Positions 48,624 through 57,800 of a DNA stretch of 64,000 nt are shown piece by piece. The DNA comes from Bacteroidales bacterium UBA5382. Its GTDB lineage: Bacteria > Bacteroidota > Bacteroidia > Bacteroidales > Dysgonomonadaceae. Positions within the stretch are counted from its first letter, which is position 1. Each line of letters opens with the position of its first letter. The notes under the pieces were generated by a model, which saw only the letters and a list, made by a program, of their open reading frames with translations, made no database searches and was not told where the DNA came from. The stretch lies in the NCBI GenBank assembly GCA_002409745.1, contig DHOU01000029.1:113762-177761 (forward strand), written 5' to 3'. The position numbers and the translations under genes were made by a program.

Positions 48624-49934
48624 TCACTCTTTCAACAACTCCAGTATTTTTAAGCGGAAAGCGTATTCGTACTTGGCTTGCGCCTGCTCGCCAAGGACTT
48701 TCGTACGGTTGTTCTTCGCTTGGAATAGCTCGTAGGAAGTGGCGCGTCCGTTTTCGTATTTCTGCTCGGCAAAACGAAAGGCCTCTTCGGTGGCTTTTTC
48801 CGATTTTTGAGCCGCTTTCCACCGGCTTTTTGCCCCCAATGCATTATAATACGCCTGTTCGACCTGTTTGCGCAAATCGAGTTTGGTTTTATCCATTTCG
48901 AGTTTACTGTTTTCTATCGCCAAACGAGCATTGCGTACGCTGTTTCTGATTTGAAACCGATTGAAGAGGGGAATACTGAGGCTGAAGCCGATGGAGTTAC
49001 TCATATTATTACGGAACTGCGAGCTGAAAGAATCGTTTTCGAGACCGTTCATGTGATAGTATCCGGTACCCATATTTGCCCCGAAAGATAAAGAAGGATA
49101 ATATTGCGACTTAGCCATGAGCCATTCTTTTTCACTGGAGACCAACCGGTACTGGGCTCCATGAATTTCGGGACGATGCATAATCGCACTTTGATATACG
49201 GCATCGGACGACAAGAGCACCCCTTCGTTGATGAGAGTTTCTACGGCAGGCGCCGTCACGTCGAACTGTGAAAATTCCTCCAATTCCATAATCTGTGCCA
49301 GGTCGAGCAGCGCGAGTTGCAAATTGCTTTCGGCGCGCACCTGCTCGAGTTCTTCCTGCGCCTGTTGCGCTTCGAGCTCATAGAGTTCGCCTTGCGCCAT
49401 TTTGCCGTTGTTCACCATCTGCTTGCTCCGCTCGATATTCGCCTTGGTCACTTCGACCTGTTCGGCGGCGATTTGCAACAGTTCTTTGTTGAGCAGTACC
49501 TGAAGGAATGCCGTGGAAACACTCAGGGTGATATCGCGTTCTATTTTTTGAAGGTCGGCTTCGGAGGCTTGAAGATCTGCCTTGCGGGCATCGATATTAT
49601 ACTTCATCCGTAAACCGTCAAACAACGTAAGATCACTGCTGATACTAAAGTTTGTCTGAGACGAATTGTTGCTCTGATAGACATCGTCGCGTCCTTTCGA
49701 ACGTCCGAAGACAAAGTTGTGCCCCACACTGGCATTCAGGTTAGGAAGCAGGTCGGCACGCGCCTGACTGTAGGCGATTTGTTGTTGTTCTTTGCTTAGT
49801 TGTTGCTGCTTGACGGTGCGATTGTTCCGCAAAGCGACCTCAATGCATTCCTCCAGCGTAAAGGGCCGTTGTGCCGGCAGCGAGGCAATAGTCGCCCACA
49901 CAGCCAACAAGGCTATAAAACATCTTGCTTTCAT
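48624..49934 (-). CDS. TolC-family outer-membrane efflux protein
   Basis: A 436-residue outer-membrane channel protein with a signal peptide (RCFIALLAVWATIASLPA) and two long coiled-coil repeats typical of the OEP family (FTLEECIEVALRNNRTVKQQ at the start, and the second repeat around SVRNARLAIENSKLEMDKTK). It overlaps the HlyD gene by 4 bases. It completes the export path of the five-gene operon. Confidence 0.92.
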   Translation of the reverse strand: MKARCFIALLAVWATIASLPAQRPFTLEECIEVALRNNRTVKQQQLSKEQQQIAYSQARADLLPNLNASVGHNFVFGRSKGRDDVYQSNNSSQTNFSISSDLTLFDGLRMKYNIDARKADLQASEADLQKIERDITLSVSTAFLQVLLNKELLQIAAEQVEVTKANIERSKQMVNNGKMAQGELYELEAQQAQEELEQVRAESNLQLALLDLAQIMELEEFSQFDVTAPAVETLINEGVLLSSDAVYQSAIMHRPEIHGAQYRLVSSEKEWLMAKSQYYPSLSFGANMGTGYYHMNGLENDSFSSQFRNNMSNSIGFSLSIPLFNRFQIRNSVRNARLAIENSKLEMDKTKLDLRKQVEQAYYNALGAKSRWKAAQKSEKATEEAFRFAEQKYENGRATSYELFQAKNNRTKVLGEQAQAKYEYAFRLKILELLKE

Positions 49935-51034
49935 TTTTTACTGTCTACTATTTCGTTCCCGCGTACCTTATCATTTACCTTTAACCCTTCGATCACTTCG
50001 ATCTTAATTCCGTCCGAGAGGCCTATTTTCACCGGTCTCTTTTCAAACTCCTGCGGCTCGGCGCTTTTTGCGAAATAAACAAAAGCCGAATCGTTACTGA
50101 ACTCGATGCAAGTTTCGGGAATCGTCAGTACGCTGTCGCGTTTGTCGAGCACAACCTCGGCATTGGCGCTGTATCCGGCACGGATGAATATGTCGGAAGG
50201 CATCTGTACGGCCGCCTTTATCTCGAAGAGGATGGCCCCGCTTTCTTCGGTTCCTTTCGGGGAAACATATTCGAGTTTGGCAGGGATTTTACGATCTTGT
50301 ATCGCGCCGATGGTGATTTCCATAGGCATATCGCCCGATAATTGCGCGACCTCGGTTTCATCGATTTTCCCGACAAAAAGCATGTCGTTGAGATTGGCGA
50401 CGGAAGCAATGGTAGTGCCATCGTTGAAGTTGTTGGACTGGATGACGGAATTCCCCACCTTGATCGGCACGTCTAAAATCATGCCGCTAATGGTGGAACG
50501 GATCAACGTGTTACTTGACGAGGCGGAACTTTGGGTAATTCCCGTTCGCACGATACTCAGGTTATCGGTGGCCGACTGAAGCTCCTCCTGATCGTTTTTA
50601 TACTGCAATTCGACCTTCTCGAACTCCTCTTTCGATATGACTTCGGTATCGAACAACTTCTTATCGCGGTCGTAATTGCGGCGGCTCTGATCGAGAGCCA
50701 ATTGCGCACGCGACACACGCGACTCGGCGCTACTGAGGCTGGCCATATCGGGAACCACTTGAATCTTAGCGATAATATCGCCCGCTTCCACTTTATCTCC
50801 GGCTTCCTTATACACTTCGGATATGATGCCGGATATTTGCGGTTTGATAAGGATTTCGTTCCGGGGTTCAACCTTTCCGGTCGCCACGGTACGTTTCTCG
50901 ATCGTTCCCATCGTCGCCGTTTCAATGGTGTATTTCGTTACCTTCGGACGCGATTTCTGCCAAAGGAATACAAATGTCCCGATGACCAATAAAGCCACCA
51001 AAACAAGTCCTGCAATTTTTAATACTCTTCTCAT
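49931..51034 (-). CDS. HlyD/MacA-family periplasmic adaptor
   Basis: A 367-residue membrane-fusion protein. Start at MRRVLKIAGLVLV; five codons upstream are open only from TTG. Membrane anchor at residues 6-25, then the biotinyl-lipoyl half (GKVEPRNEILIKPQISGIIS), an alpha-hairpin (residues about 95-165) and the second lipoyl half (STISGMILDVPIKVGNSVIQ). It bridges the MacB-like permeases and TolC. ATGA overlap with the TolC gene. Confidence 0.92.
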   Translation of the reverse strand: MRRVLKIAGLVLVALLVIGTFVFLWQKSRPKVTKYTIETATMGTIEKRTVATGKVEPRNEILIKPQISGIISEVYKEAGDKVEAGDIIAKIQVVPDMASLSSAESRVSRAQLALDQSRRNYDRDKKLFDTEVISKEEFEKVELQYKNDQEELQSATDNLSIVRTGITQSSASSSNTLIRSTISGMILDVPIKVGNSVIQSNNFNDGTTIASVANLNDMLFVGKIDETEVAQLSGDMPMEITIGAIQDRKIPAKLEYVSPKGTEESGAILFEIKAAVQMPSDIFIRAGYSANAEVVLDKRDSVLTIPETCIEFSNDSAFVYFAKSAEPQEFEKRPVKIGLSDGIKIEVIEGLKVNDKVRGNEIVDSKK

Positions 51035-51040
51035 ATATTT

Positions 51041-51149
51041 AAATGTCAAAATGTCTAATGTCTAATGTCACCGGTCTGCGGTCTGCGGTCTCCAGTCGCC
51101 GGTCTCCAGTCGCCGGTCACCAATCTGCGGTCGCCAATCTGCGGTCGCC
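51041..51149. repeat. Heptamer arrays between the HlyD and permease genes
   Basis: Two phases. TAATGTC words at 51056 and 51063 (with AAATGTC at 51041) run up to the HlyD start. Then eleven contiguous heptamers from 51073 to 51149 (GGTCTGC, GGTCTGC, GGTCTCC, AGTCGCC, GGTCTCC, AGTCGCC, GGTCACC, AATCTGC, GGTCGCC, AATCTGC, GGTCGCC) keep perfect phase and the pattern nnTCnnC. A third small pair, TTCGTAA x2, lies at 51174-51187. The gap between the two genes is almost wholly repeat. Confidence 0.92.
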
Positions 51150-51230
51150 GGCCCGTTGACCTTCCGCGTTTCATTCGTAATTCGTAATTGTTTTTGCTCT
51201 CATTCATCCTTAATCAGCACATCAATTTGC

Positions 51231-52487
51231 CTATTCTTCCCTTATCGCCTCGATGGGTTTAATCATCATCGCCCGTTGCGCCGGCAAAAATCCGGCCAAT
51301 GCCCCGATAACACCAAGAATCAGCACCGCCCCCACAGCCATGGAAAAATGAATCTGCGGATCTTTGAAAAACTGATCACCCTGACTCAATACAATGCCTG
51401 CCGCTCCTAAAATGCCGACACCCAAAACGACACCCAAAACGCCGGCCAATAGCGTCAACACAATGCTTTCGCTAAGAATTTGCCCGATGATATTGTTCGG
51501 CGTGGCGCCCAAGGCACGACGGATACCGATCTCTTTGGTCCGCTCCCGCACGGTAACCAGCATAATGTTACTGACACCGATGGCGCCGGCGAACAACGTC
51601 CCTAATCCCACAATCCATATCAACGCGGCAATACCTATGCCGAGATAATCGAACATATTGAACTGTTCTTCCAAATTAATCGCCCAAACCGCTGTGGGAT
51701 CGTCGGGATGTATTTGATGCAAATCTTTCAGGACTGTACCGACTTCTTTTTCAATCTGGGTGACTTTCACTTTCGGCTTTGCCGTCACCCCCACAATATG
51801 AATCGCATTGCCGAGGTTGAATGCTTGCTGCATGGTGCTGAAAGGAATGGTGATGGTTTCCTTCGGATCACCGCCGATACCGATTCCCGAAGAGCTCTTC
51901 GACACGCCGATCACCTGAAAATAAATACCATTGGCTCGAATAACACTACCTATGGGGTCCTCCCCTTTTGGGAACAACACCTCATACACACGCTCTCCCA
52001 ATATGCAAACCTTCCGCTTATCGGCGATATCGATTTCATTAATGAAGCGGCCTTTGAGCATGATGCTGCGGTCGATATTGTCGTTTTCCGGATAACATCC
52101 CCGTAGCGTATAAGAGCCTTTGTATTCGCCCCTGACGACGTTCTCTTCGTTCGGCCACATATATACCAAAGGTGAGAGTTGGTCGATATCTTTTACCCGT
52201 TGGCGAATAATGGGAATATCGGCATTCTTTATTTCCCAACGACGACCTTTACGGAAGCCTCTGTACGGCAATGATGTTTCTTCGGGGGTGAAATAACAGG
52301 AGTTGGTGGCAAAGCCATCGATTTGAGAGAAAATGCCGGTTTGCAAAGCATTTCCGGCTCCCACCATCACGACAAGCATCAGGATCCCCCAAAATACGCC
52401 GAAAGCCGTCAGGAAACTACGCGACTTGTTGTGCGTAATGGTGATCCATATTTCCTGCCATCGGTCTATGTCGAAAAAATTCTTCAT
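51231..52487 (-). CDS. MacB-like ABC transporter permease (first of two)
   Basis: A 418-residue permease of the MacB/FtsX class. One membrane segment near residue 30 (FLTAFGVFWGILMLVVMVGA), a MacB periplasmic core domain, then three segments from about residue 280 (FAGAIGVSNIMLVTVRERTK, with the coupling-helix region EIGIRRALGATPNNI). It ends in FLPAQRAMMIKPIEAIREE, the usual FtsX tail. Paired with the next permease as a probable heterodimer. Confidence 0.92.
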   Translation of the reverse strand: MKNFFDIDRWQEIWITITHNKSRSFLTAFGVFWGILMLVVMVGAGNALQTGIFSQIDGFATNSCYFTPEETSLPYRGFRKGRRWEIKNADIPIIRQRVKDIDQLSPLVYMWPNEENVVRGEYKGSYTLRGCYPENDNIDRSIMLKGRFINEIDIADKRKVCILGERVYEVLFPKGEDPIGSVIRANGIYFQVIGVSKSSSGIGIGGDPKETITIPFSTMQQAFNLGNAIHIVGVTAKPKVKVTQIEKEVGTVLKDLHQIHPDDPTAVWAINLEEQFNMFDYLGIGIAALIWIVGLGTLFAGAIGVSNIMLVTVRERTKEIGIRRALGATPNNIIGQILSESIVLTLLAGVLGVVLGVGILGAAGIVLSQGDQFFKDPQIHFSMAVGAVLILGVIGALAGFLPAQRAMMIKPIEAIREE

Positions 52488-52520
52488 TTCTATCTTTTTT
52501 GTTATTGTCGCTGTCGCGTG

Positions 52521-53780
52521 TTACTCTTGCCTCATTGCTTCGATAGGGTTCACTCTTACAGCCTTACGCGCGGGCAGATAGCCGGCCAACACGCCCGAGA
52601 CAATGAGGACGAATGTCGCAAAAACCGCATAGCCGACATTGACCGTGGGATTTTTAAATATCGACATCTGCATTCCGTCACCTGCTGCCTGACCATTCGC
52701 CGCCTGCTCCATAAAGAAATTGACGATTTCCGTCAGCCCGATGCCGGCCATTAAACCGATATATCCGAAGATAGCGGTAATAATAATGGATTCCAGAATG
52801 ACGGTCTTCAGGATGGACGCCGGCGGCGCACCGATGGCTTTGCGGATGCCGATTTCGCGCGTCCGCTCTTTGATGGATACCAGCATGATGTTGCTCACAC
52901 CTACGATGCCCGCTATCAACGTAAGGATTCCGATAAATCCGACAAATAACGTGATTCCGCCGAATATCTTCATCGTTTCGAGATAATTTGCCTGATGATT
53001 ATCCACATATAAAGCCTGTTTATCCTGAGGATTGAAGTTAAGGCTCCGTCCCATCACGGTACGAAGCGATTCATCAAACCGTTCATTTTCGGCTTTCGTC
53101 TCCAGACCGTCTACCGTAAAAGTTATTTGATTGAATTTTTTATCGGGATTGTAGACGGCTTGTGCCGTAGAAAATGGAATATAGGCATTCGAACCACCCC
53201 ATTGTTCTCTTTTGCTGTTGACTCCGACCACTTTAAACATCAATTCGCCGACCTTCACGTACTTGCCCACCGGCGATTGATCTTTGAACAGGACATCCGA
53301 TATTTTCTTGTCCAATACGACAATCTTATTATTCTCCTTAATATCCAAGGCATTGATAAAACGACCGTCGCCGGGATTGATAATCAGTTTCTCGATCTGA
53401 GAATAGCTCGGCATCACCCCTCTGACCTGATAGGAACCGTATTCTTTCCCGAAAGAGATCGTTTGGCTCTTCGTGACCCGTGCCGTAATGAGACGGCTTT
53501 CAGGCACATCGTCCGTAATGGTATTCACTTCTTTTTCGGTAAACTGAAGCGAACGTCCCGATTTCAGTCCCTGATGGGGCATCGAGGTCGTTCCCGACCA
53601 TAAACCGATACGGTTCACCGCCCGCGAACTGAAGTTGGACATCACTCCGTTCTTCAACCCGTTCCCGGCGCCCAATAAAACAATTAGAATAAATATCCCC
53701 CACGATACGGACAAGCCCGTAAGCGTGGTACGAAGTTTATTCTTCTTGAGGGTTTCGAATATTTCCTGTAAGGTATCCAT
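52521..53780 (-). CDS. MacB-like ABC transporter permease (second of two)
   Basis: A 419-residue permease; the start is set at MDTLQEIFETLKKNK, since the nine codons before it lie in the repeat array. Same architecture as its neighbour: TM1 near residue 25, MacB-PCD domain, then three TMs (IAGIVGVSNIMLVSIKERTR, EIGIRKAIGAPPASIL) and the tail PARKAVRVNPIEAMRQE. It is 33 bases upstream of the other permease. Confidence 0.92.
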   Translation of the reverse strand: MDTLQEIFETLKKNKLRTTLTGLSVSWGIFILIVLLGAGNGLKNGVMSNFSSRAVNRIGLWSGTTSMPHQGLKSGRSLQFTEKEVNTITDDVPESRLITARVTKSQTISFGKEYGSYQVRGVMPSYSQIEKLIINPGDGRFINALDIKENNKIVVLDKKISDVLFKDQSPVGKYVKVGELMFKVVGVNSKREQWGGSNAYIPFSTAQAVYNPDKKFNQITFTVDGLETKAENERFDESLRTVMGRSLNFNPQDKQALYVDNHQANYLETMKIFGGITLFVGFIGILTLIAGIVGVSNIMLVSIKERTREIGIRKAIGAPPASILKTVILESIIITAIFGYIGLMAGIGLTEIVNFFMEQAANGQAAGDGMQMSIFKNPTVNVGYAVFATFVLIVSGVLAGYLPARKAVRVNPIEAMRQE

Positions 53781-53783
53781 ATA

Positions 53784-53860
53784 ATAATTACAAATTACCA
53801 AATACAAATTACTAATTACAAATTACTGATTACTAATTACAAATTACAAATGACGAATGA
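53784..53860. repeat. Heptamer array CnAATTA x11 between ATPase and permease genes
   Basis: Eleven heptamers in perfect phase: ATAATTA, CAAATTA (53791, 53805, 53819, 53840), CTAATTA (53812, 53833), CCAAATA, CTGATTA, CAAATGA, CGAATGA. The array fills the whole gap between the two genes and enters the last codons of the ATPase, whose TAA stop is made by the repeat word. CAAATTA is the complement of the TAATTTG word at 1136. Confidence 0.93.
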
Positions 53861-54530
53861 TGCGTTCATCCTGCTCGATCATTCCATCCTTCAAGCGGAT
53901 AATACGGTTGGTAGCATCGGCCACCGATTGTTCATGCGTAACAATAATCGTGGTAATACCCGTTTTATTTAAATCCGTCAAAACGTTCATCACCTCCACA
54001 GTCGTTTTACTGTCGAGGGCTCCAGTAGGCTCATCGGCAAGGATCACTTTGGGTTCCGAAATCATAGCGCGCGCAATGGCCACACGCTGTTTCTGGCCGC
54101 CCGAAAGTTCGCCCGGCATGTGATAAGCCCATTCTTTCAGTCCCATTTTATCGAGATGTTCCATCGCGATACTGTTTCTTTTCTTTCGGCTTATGTTTTT
54201 ATAAAATAAAGGAAGGGCTACATTTTCGAGTGCGTTTTTAAAACCGATCAAGTTAAAGGACTGGAAGACAAATCCGATCAATTCATTTCGATAACGGGCG
54301 GCCTGTTTTTCGCTAAGATTGCGAATGAGCGTCCCATTGAGTAAATACTCCCCTTCATCGTAAGTATCGAGGATTCCTAAAATATTCAACAAGGTCGATT
54401 TTCCCGATCCGGACGCACCCATTATGGATACATATTCTCCGGCGTCGATATCCAGATCGATTCCTTTCAGGACATGCAGAGAAACCGCTTCGGTGTGATA
54501 CGATTTGTGTAGATTACGAAGATGTATCAT
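53844..54530 (-). CDS. ABC transporter ATP-binding protein (MacB/LolD type)
   Basis: A 228-residue ATPase, started at [20 protein letters not shown]. Walker A is [16 protein letters not shown] near residue 38, the signature [15 protein letters not shown] near 140, Walker [13 protein letters not shown] near 162 and the switch His in IIVTHEQ. It energises the two permeases after it. First gene of the efflux operon, with the promoter at 54598-54629. Its last two codons are inside a heptamer array. Confidence 0.94.
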   Translation of the reverse strand: MIHLRNLHKSYHTEAVSLHVLKGIDLDIDAGEYVSIMGASGSGKSTLLNILGILDTYDEGEYLLNGTLIRNLSEKQAARYRNELIGFVFQSFNLIGFKNALENVALPLFYKNISRKKRNSIAMEHLDKMGLKEWAYHMPGELSGGQKQRVAIARAMISEPKVILADEPTGALDSKTTVEVMNVLTDLNKTGITTIIVTHEQSVADATNRIIRLKDGMIEQDERIIRHL

Positions 54531-54597
54531 CAATTTTATTGTTTTGTTTATTGGACTACCTACCGCCGACAACGGTTACATAGTTTTATTACGTCGG

Positions 54598-54629
54598 CAA
54601 AGGTAATACGTTACAATATACTATGCAAT
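54598..54629 (-). promoter_or_regulatory. Promoter of the efflux operon
   Basis: On the minus strand, ATTG (54629-54626), 20 bases, then TACCTTTG (54605-54598), an exact TAnnTTTG -7. Just downstream in the leader GCCGAC (54565-54570) can pair with GTCGGC (54593-54598). Confidence 0.65.
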
Positions 54630-54713
54630 ACATACTACTATTTATTCTTATGTTTTACATTTCTTTAACTTTGAGAGAGGGCATTTTCCTTAAAAGGGAT
54701 GGCAAGTAAATCA

Positions 54714-54965
54714 ATGATAAACAAGACGTATGACTTTTCCAAAAGAATTATTCCGATTTGTAATCTGAAAGACAAAATAAGTTTCTACATTTGTGCGGCC
54801 ATCAAAAGGAAAGAGATTTGAAAAGCGGAACAAAAGCCGGCTGCAGTTAAACGTATAGTTCTCAGAAAATTCAAAATAAATATCCCTTATTCTTTGAACC
54901 AATCGATGATGCTGCTAAGCGAAGCGGAAATTGATCTGTATGGGGACAATGTAATACCCTCTTAG
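54714..54965 (+). other. Broken small ORF in the gap before the rhamnosidase
   Basis: The 464-base gap 54531-54994 is AT-rich. One plus frame from an ATG at 54714 reads M-I-N-K-T-Y-D-F-S-K-R-I for 35 codons, meets a TGA at 54819, then stays open for 47 more codons to a TAG at 54963. The first residues recall the start of four-helix-bundle (S23-type) proteins, but the match is too short to trust. It may be decayed coding DNA at the edge of the AT-rich patch. Confidence 0.2.
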
Positions 54966-54994
54966 CTTTCTTCTTTATTGCACTATTTTTTGTT

Positions 54995-57760
54995 ATGAAT
55001 AAATTTTTATTGATAAGCTTTTATTTTCTTATTTTTCACTCAATATTTCTGTGTTTTTCACAACCCATTTCGGTCACTGATCTTCGTTGTGAATATCAAT
55101 TAAATCCTTTAGGAATTGATATTGAGAAACCTCATTTCAGTTGGATTTTAAGATCCGAGCAGAGGAATCAAATGCAGACAGCGTATGAATTGATTATTAG
55201 TGATAATTATAATGATATTCATAAGAAAAAAGGGAACATCTGGACAACCGGAAAAGTCCCTTCTTCAGAGAATATACACGTAGAATATAAAGGGACCCCT
55301 TTAAAACCATTTAGCCGATATTTCTGGCGTGTAAAAGTATATGACAAAAAAGGAAAATCATCTATGTGGAGTAATCCAGCTTGGTTTGAGACAGCTGCTC
55401 TAAAAGATTCCGATTGGAAAGCCGCATGGATTAGTGATGGGAAAAAACGACCTCTCAATGAGAAAGATTTCTATAAAGACAATCCCGCTCCTACTTTCAG
55501 AAAAGTATTTGACGGCAATAAAAAAATCAAATATGCCAGATTATATATCGCAGGATTAGGATATTACAAAGCCATCATTAATGGAGATCGAGTTGGAAAC
55601 AATGTTCTTGATCCCGGCTGGACGGCATACGATAAACAAGTTTTATATTCCACTTATGATATAACGAATCATATTCGACAAGGTAAAAATGTTATTTCCA
55701 TCACATTAGGAAACGGATGGTATAACCCTCTTCCTCTTCGCATGTGGGGTAAATGGAATCTTCGGGAGCAGTTGACTATTGGGGATCCCTGTACAACAGG
55801 ACTTATACAGATAACTTATACTGATGGCTCCAAGGATATTATTCCAACAGATCATACCTGGCAAGTTATTCCCAGTCCCATCCTTCGAAATAATATTTAT
55901 TTAGGAGAACATTACGACGCCCGGCTGGAGCAAGAGACAATAAACAATCCGGAAACCGTATTGGAAAATCCGCGATATGCCGTAAAAGTACCCGGTCCTC
56001 AAGGAAAATTAACCGCACAGCTACAACCTCCTATAAGGGTTATACAAGTGGTAAAACCCTTATCCATTCGGGAGATACAGTCCGGAATATACATCGTGGA
56101 TATGGGGCAGAATTTTGCCGGTGTAGCTCGAATACATGTAAAGGGAAAAGCCGGAACAAAGATAAGATTACGTTATGGAGAAGATATACATAAAGATGGC
56201 AGCCTAAATATCATGACCACTGTTGCCGGTCAAATAAAACATGGAAATGGAGGCCTCGGAGCTCCTTCTGTTGCCTGGCAAGAAGACAACTATATTTTAA
56301 AAGGCGGTCATATAGAAAGTTGGTCTCCCGATTTTACTTTTCACGGATTCCGCTACGTTGAAGTAACCGGATGGCCCGGGAAACTCAACATGAATAATAT
56401 TGAAGGCCTATGCCTGAGTGCGGATGTGGAAGAAGCGGGTAAATTCAGTTGCTCAAACCCAATGTTCAATAAGCTTATGGAAAATATCCGATGGACATTC
56501 CGCAGTAATTTATTCAGTGTTCAATCCGATTGTCCTGCACGTGAGAAATTCGGATACGGAGGGGATATGTTCTGTACAACAAATGCCTTTTCGTTCAATT
56601 ACGACATGTCTAATTTTTATCGAAAGATTATACAGGATAATGTCAACGATCAACGTCCTTCAGGAGCCATCACGGAGACAAATCCTTATATGGGAATTGC
56701 AGACTTCGGAACGGCCCCCGATGATGGTTCGGGTCCCATCTCTTTTCAAATAGGTTTTCCGTTTCTTATCAAGCACTTATATGACTTTTACGGTGATAAG
56801 CGAATCGTTTCCAACTATTATAATGCGTTCAAAAAACAAGCTGAATACCTTATCGGTTGTTCGAAAAATAATCTAATGACCGTAGATATCAGCGATCATG
56901 AATCATTGGAGGAAAAGCCCTATAAGCTTACGGCATCGGCATGGTATTATTATCATATACAATTGATAGCCGAATTTGCTCAACTATTGGATAAACCTTC
57001 GGACGCTCAAAAATACACCTCTTTAGCGAAAGAGATCAAACAAGCTATCATAGACCAGATGTTCGATAAGTCCACGGGCGTATTTGATAATGGAACCCAA
57101 AGTGCCCAGATTTTCGGATTGTGGTTTTCGTTAGTAGAAGGAGAAGACAAAAATGCAGCCTTTGAACGATTGTTAGAGACAATCAAATCTCGCGACGGAC
57201 ATCTGTCTACCGGCATTTTTGCGACCAAGATGATGTTCGATGTTTTTCGCGCATTAGACAGGAATGATGTTGCCTATCGTATTGCGAATAAACGCGATTT
57301 CCCGGGATGGGGTTATATGATCGAAAACGGAGCCACCACGTTATGGGAAACATGGGCCTATTCAGATAATACCTATTCGCAGAATCATCCGATGTTCGGA
57401 AGCATAAGTGAATGGTTCTATCGGTCTATTTTAGGTATCAACCCGGCTTCACCCGGTTTTGAAAAGATTGTCATCAAACCGCAACCGGTCGAAGACCTCA
57501 TCTTCGCCAAAGGATACTATAAGTCCATACGCGGTGTTATAGCAAGTAGTTGGGATATCATAGGTAACACGTTCCATTTACAAGTGGAAATTCCTGTAAA
57601 TTGTACCGCAGAAATATGGATTCCTTCAACGAACGGGACTTTAACGGAATCAGGAAAACCGATAGAGCAAATCAAAGATATGCTAATAACAGGTCATCAA
57701 AACAACTATACGATCGTTTCGGTGGGATCCGGGAAATATACGTTTAGATCATTTTTATAA
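54995..57760 (+). CDS. Alpha-L-rhamnosidase, GH78
   Basis: A 921-residue exported enzyme that removes terminal alpha-L-rhamnose from plant glycosides or polysaccharides. Signal peptide at 1-22 (LISFYFLIFHSIFLCFS). N-terminal beta domains carry YRFRYF-like ARLYIAGLGYYKAIINGDRV near residue 182. The (alpha/alpha)6 catalytic domain starts about 480, with the GH78 motif DCPAREKFGYGGD (about 511-523) and ENGATTLWETW near 770. A C-terminal beta domain closes the protein. Codon use is more AT-rich than in the window's other metabolic genes. Confidence 0.93.
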   Translation: MNKFLLISFYFLIFHSIFLCFSQPISVTDLRCEYQLNPLGIDIEKPHFSWILRSEQRNQMQTAYELIISDNYNDIHKKKGNIWTTGKVPSSENIHVEYKGTPLKPFSRYFWRVKVYDKKGKSSMWSNPAWFETAALKDSDWKAAWISDGKKRPLNEKDFYKDNPAPTFRKVFDGNKKIKYARLYIAGLGYYKAIINGDRVGNNVLDPGWTAYDKQVLYSTYDITNHIRQGKNVISITLGNGWYNPLPLRMWGKWNLREQLTIGDPCTTGLIQITYTDGSKDIIPTDHTWQVIPSPILRNNIYLGEHYDARLEQETINNPETVLENPRYAVKVPGPQGKLTAQLQPPIRVIQVVKPLSIREIQSGIYIVDMGQNFAGVARIHVKGKAGTKIRLRYGEDIHKDGSLNIMTTVAGQIKHGNGGLGAPSVAWQEDNYILKGGHIESWSPDFTFHGFRYVEVTGWPGKLNMNNIEGLCLSADVEEAGKFSCSNPMFNKLMENIRWTFRSNLFSVQSDCPAREKFGYGGDMFCTTNAFSFNYDMSNFYRKIIQDNVNDQRPSGAITETNPYMGIADFGTAPDDGSGPISFQIGFPFLIKHLYDFYGDKRIVSNYYNAFKKQAEYLIGCSKNNLMTVDISDHESLEEKPYKLTASAWYYYHIQLIAEFAQLLDKPSDAQKYTSLAKEIKQAIIDQMFDKSTGVFDNGTQSAQIFGLWFSLVEGEDKNAAFERLLETIKSRDGHLSTGIFATKMMFDVFRALDRNDVAYRIANKRDFPGWGYMIENGATTLWETWAYSDNTYSQNHPMFGSISEWFYRSILGINPASPGFEKIVIKPQPVEDLIFAKGYYKSIRGVIASSWDIIGNTFHLQVEIPVNCTAEIWIPSTNGTLTESGKPIEQIKDMLITGHQNNYTIVSVGSGKYTFRSFL

Positions 57761-57800
57761 TATACAAATTTACAGAATATATAATTTAAAGATTAGAGTA

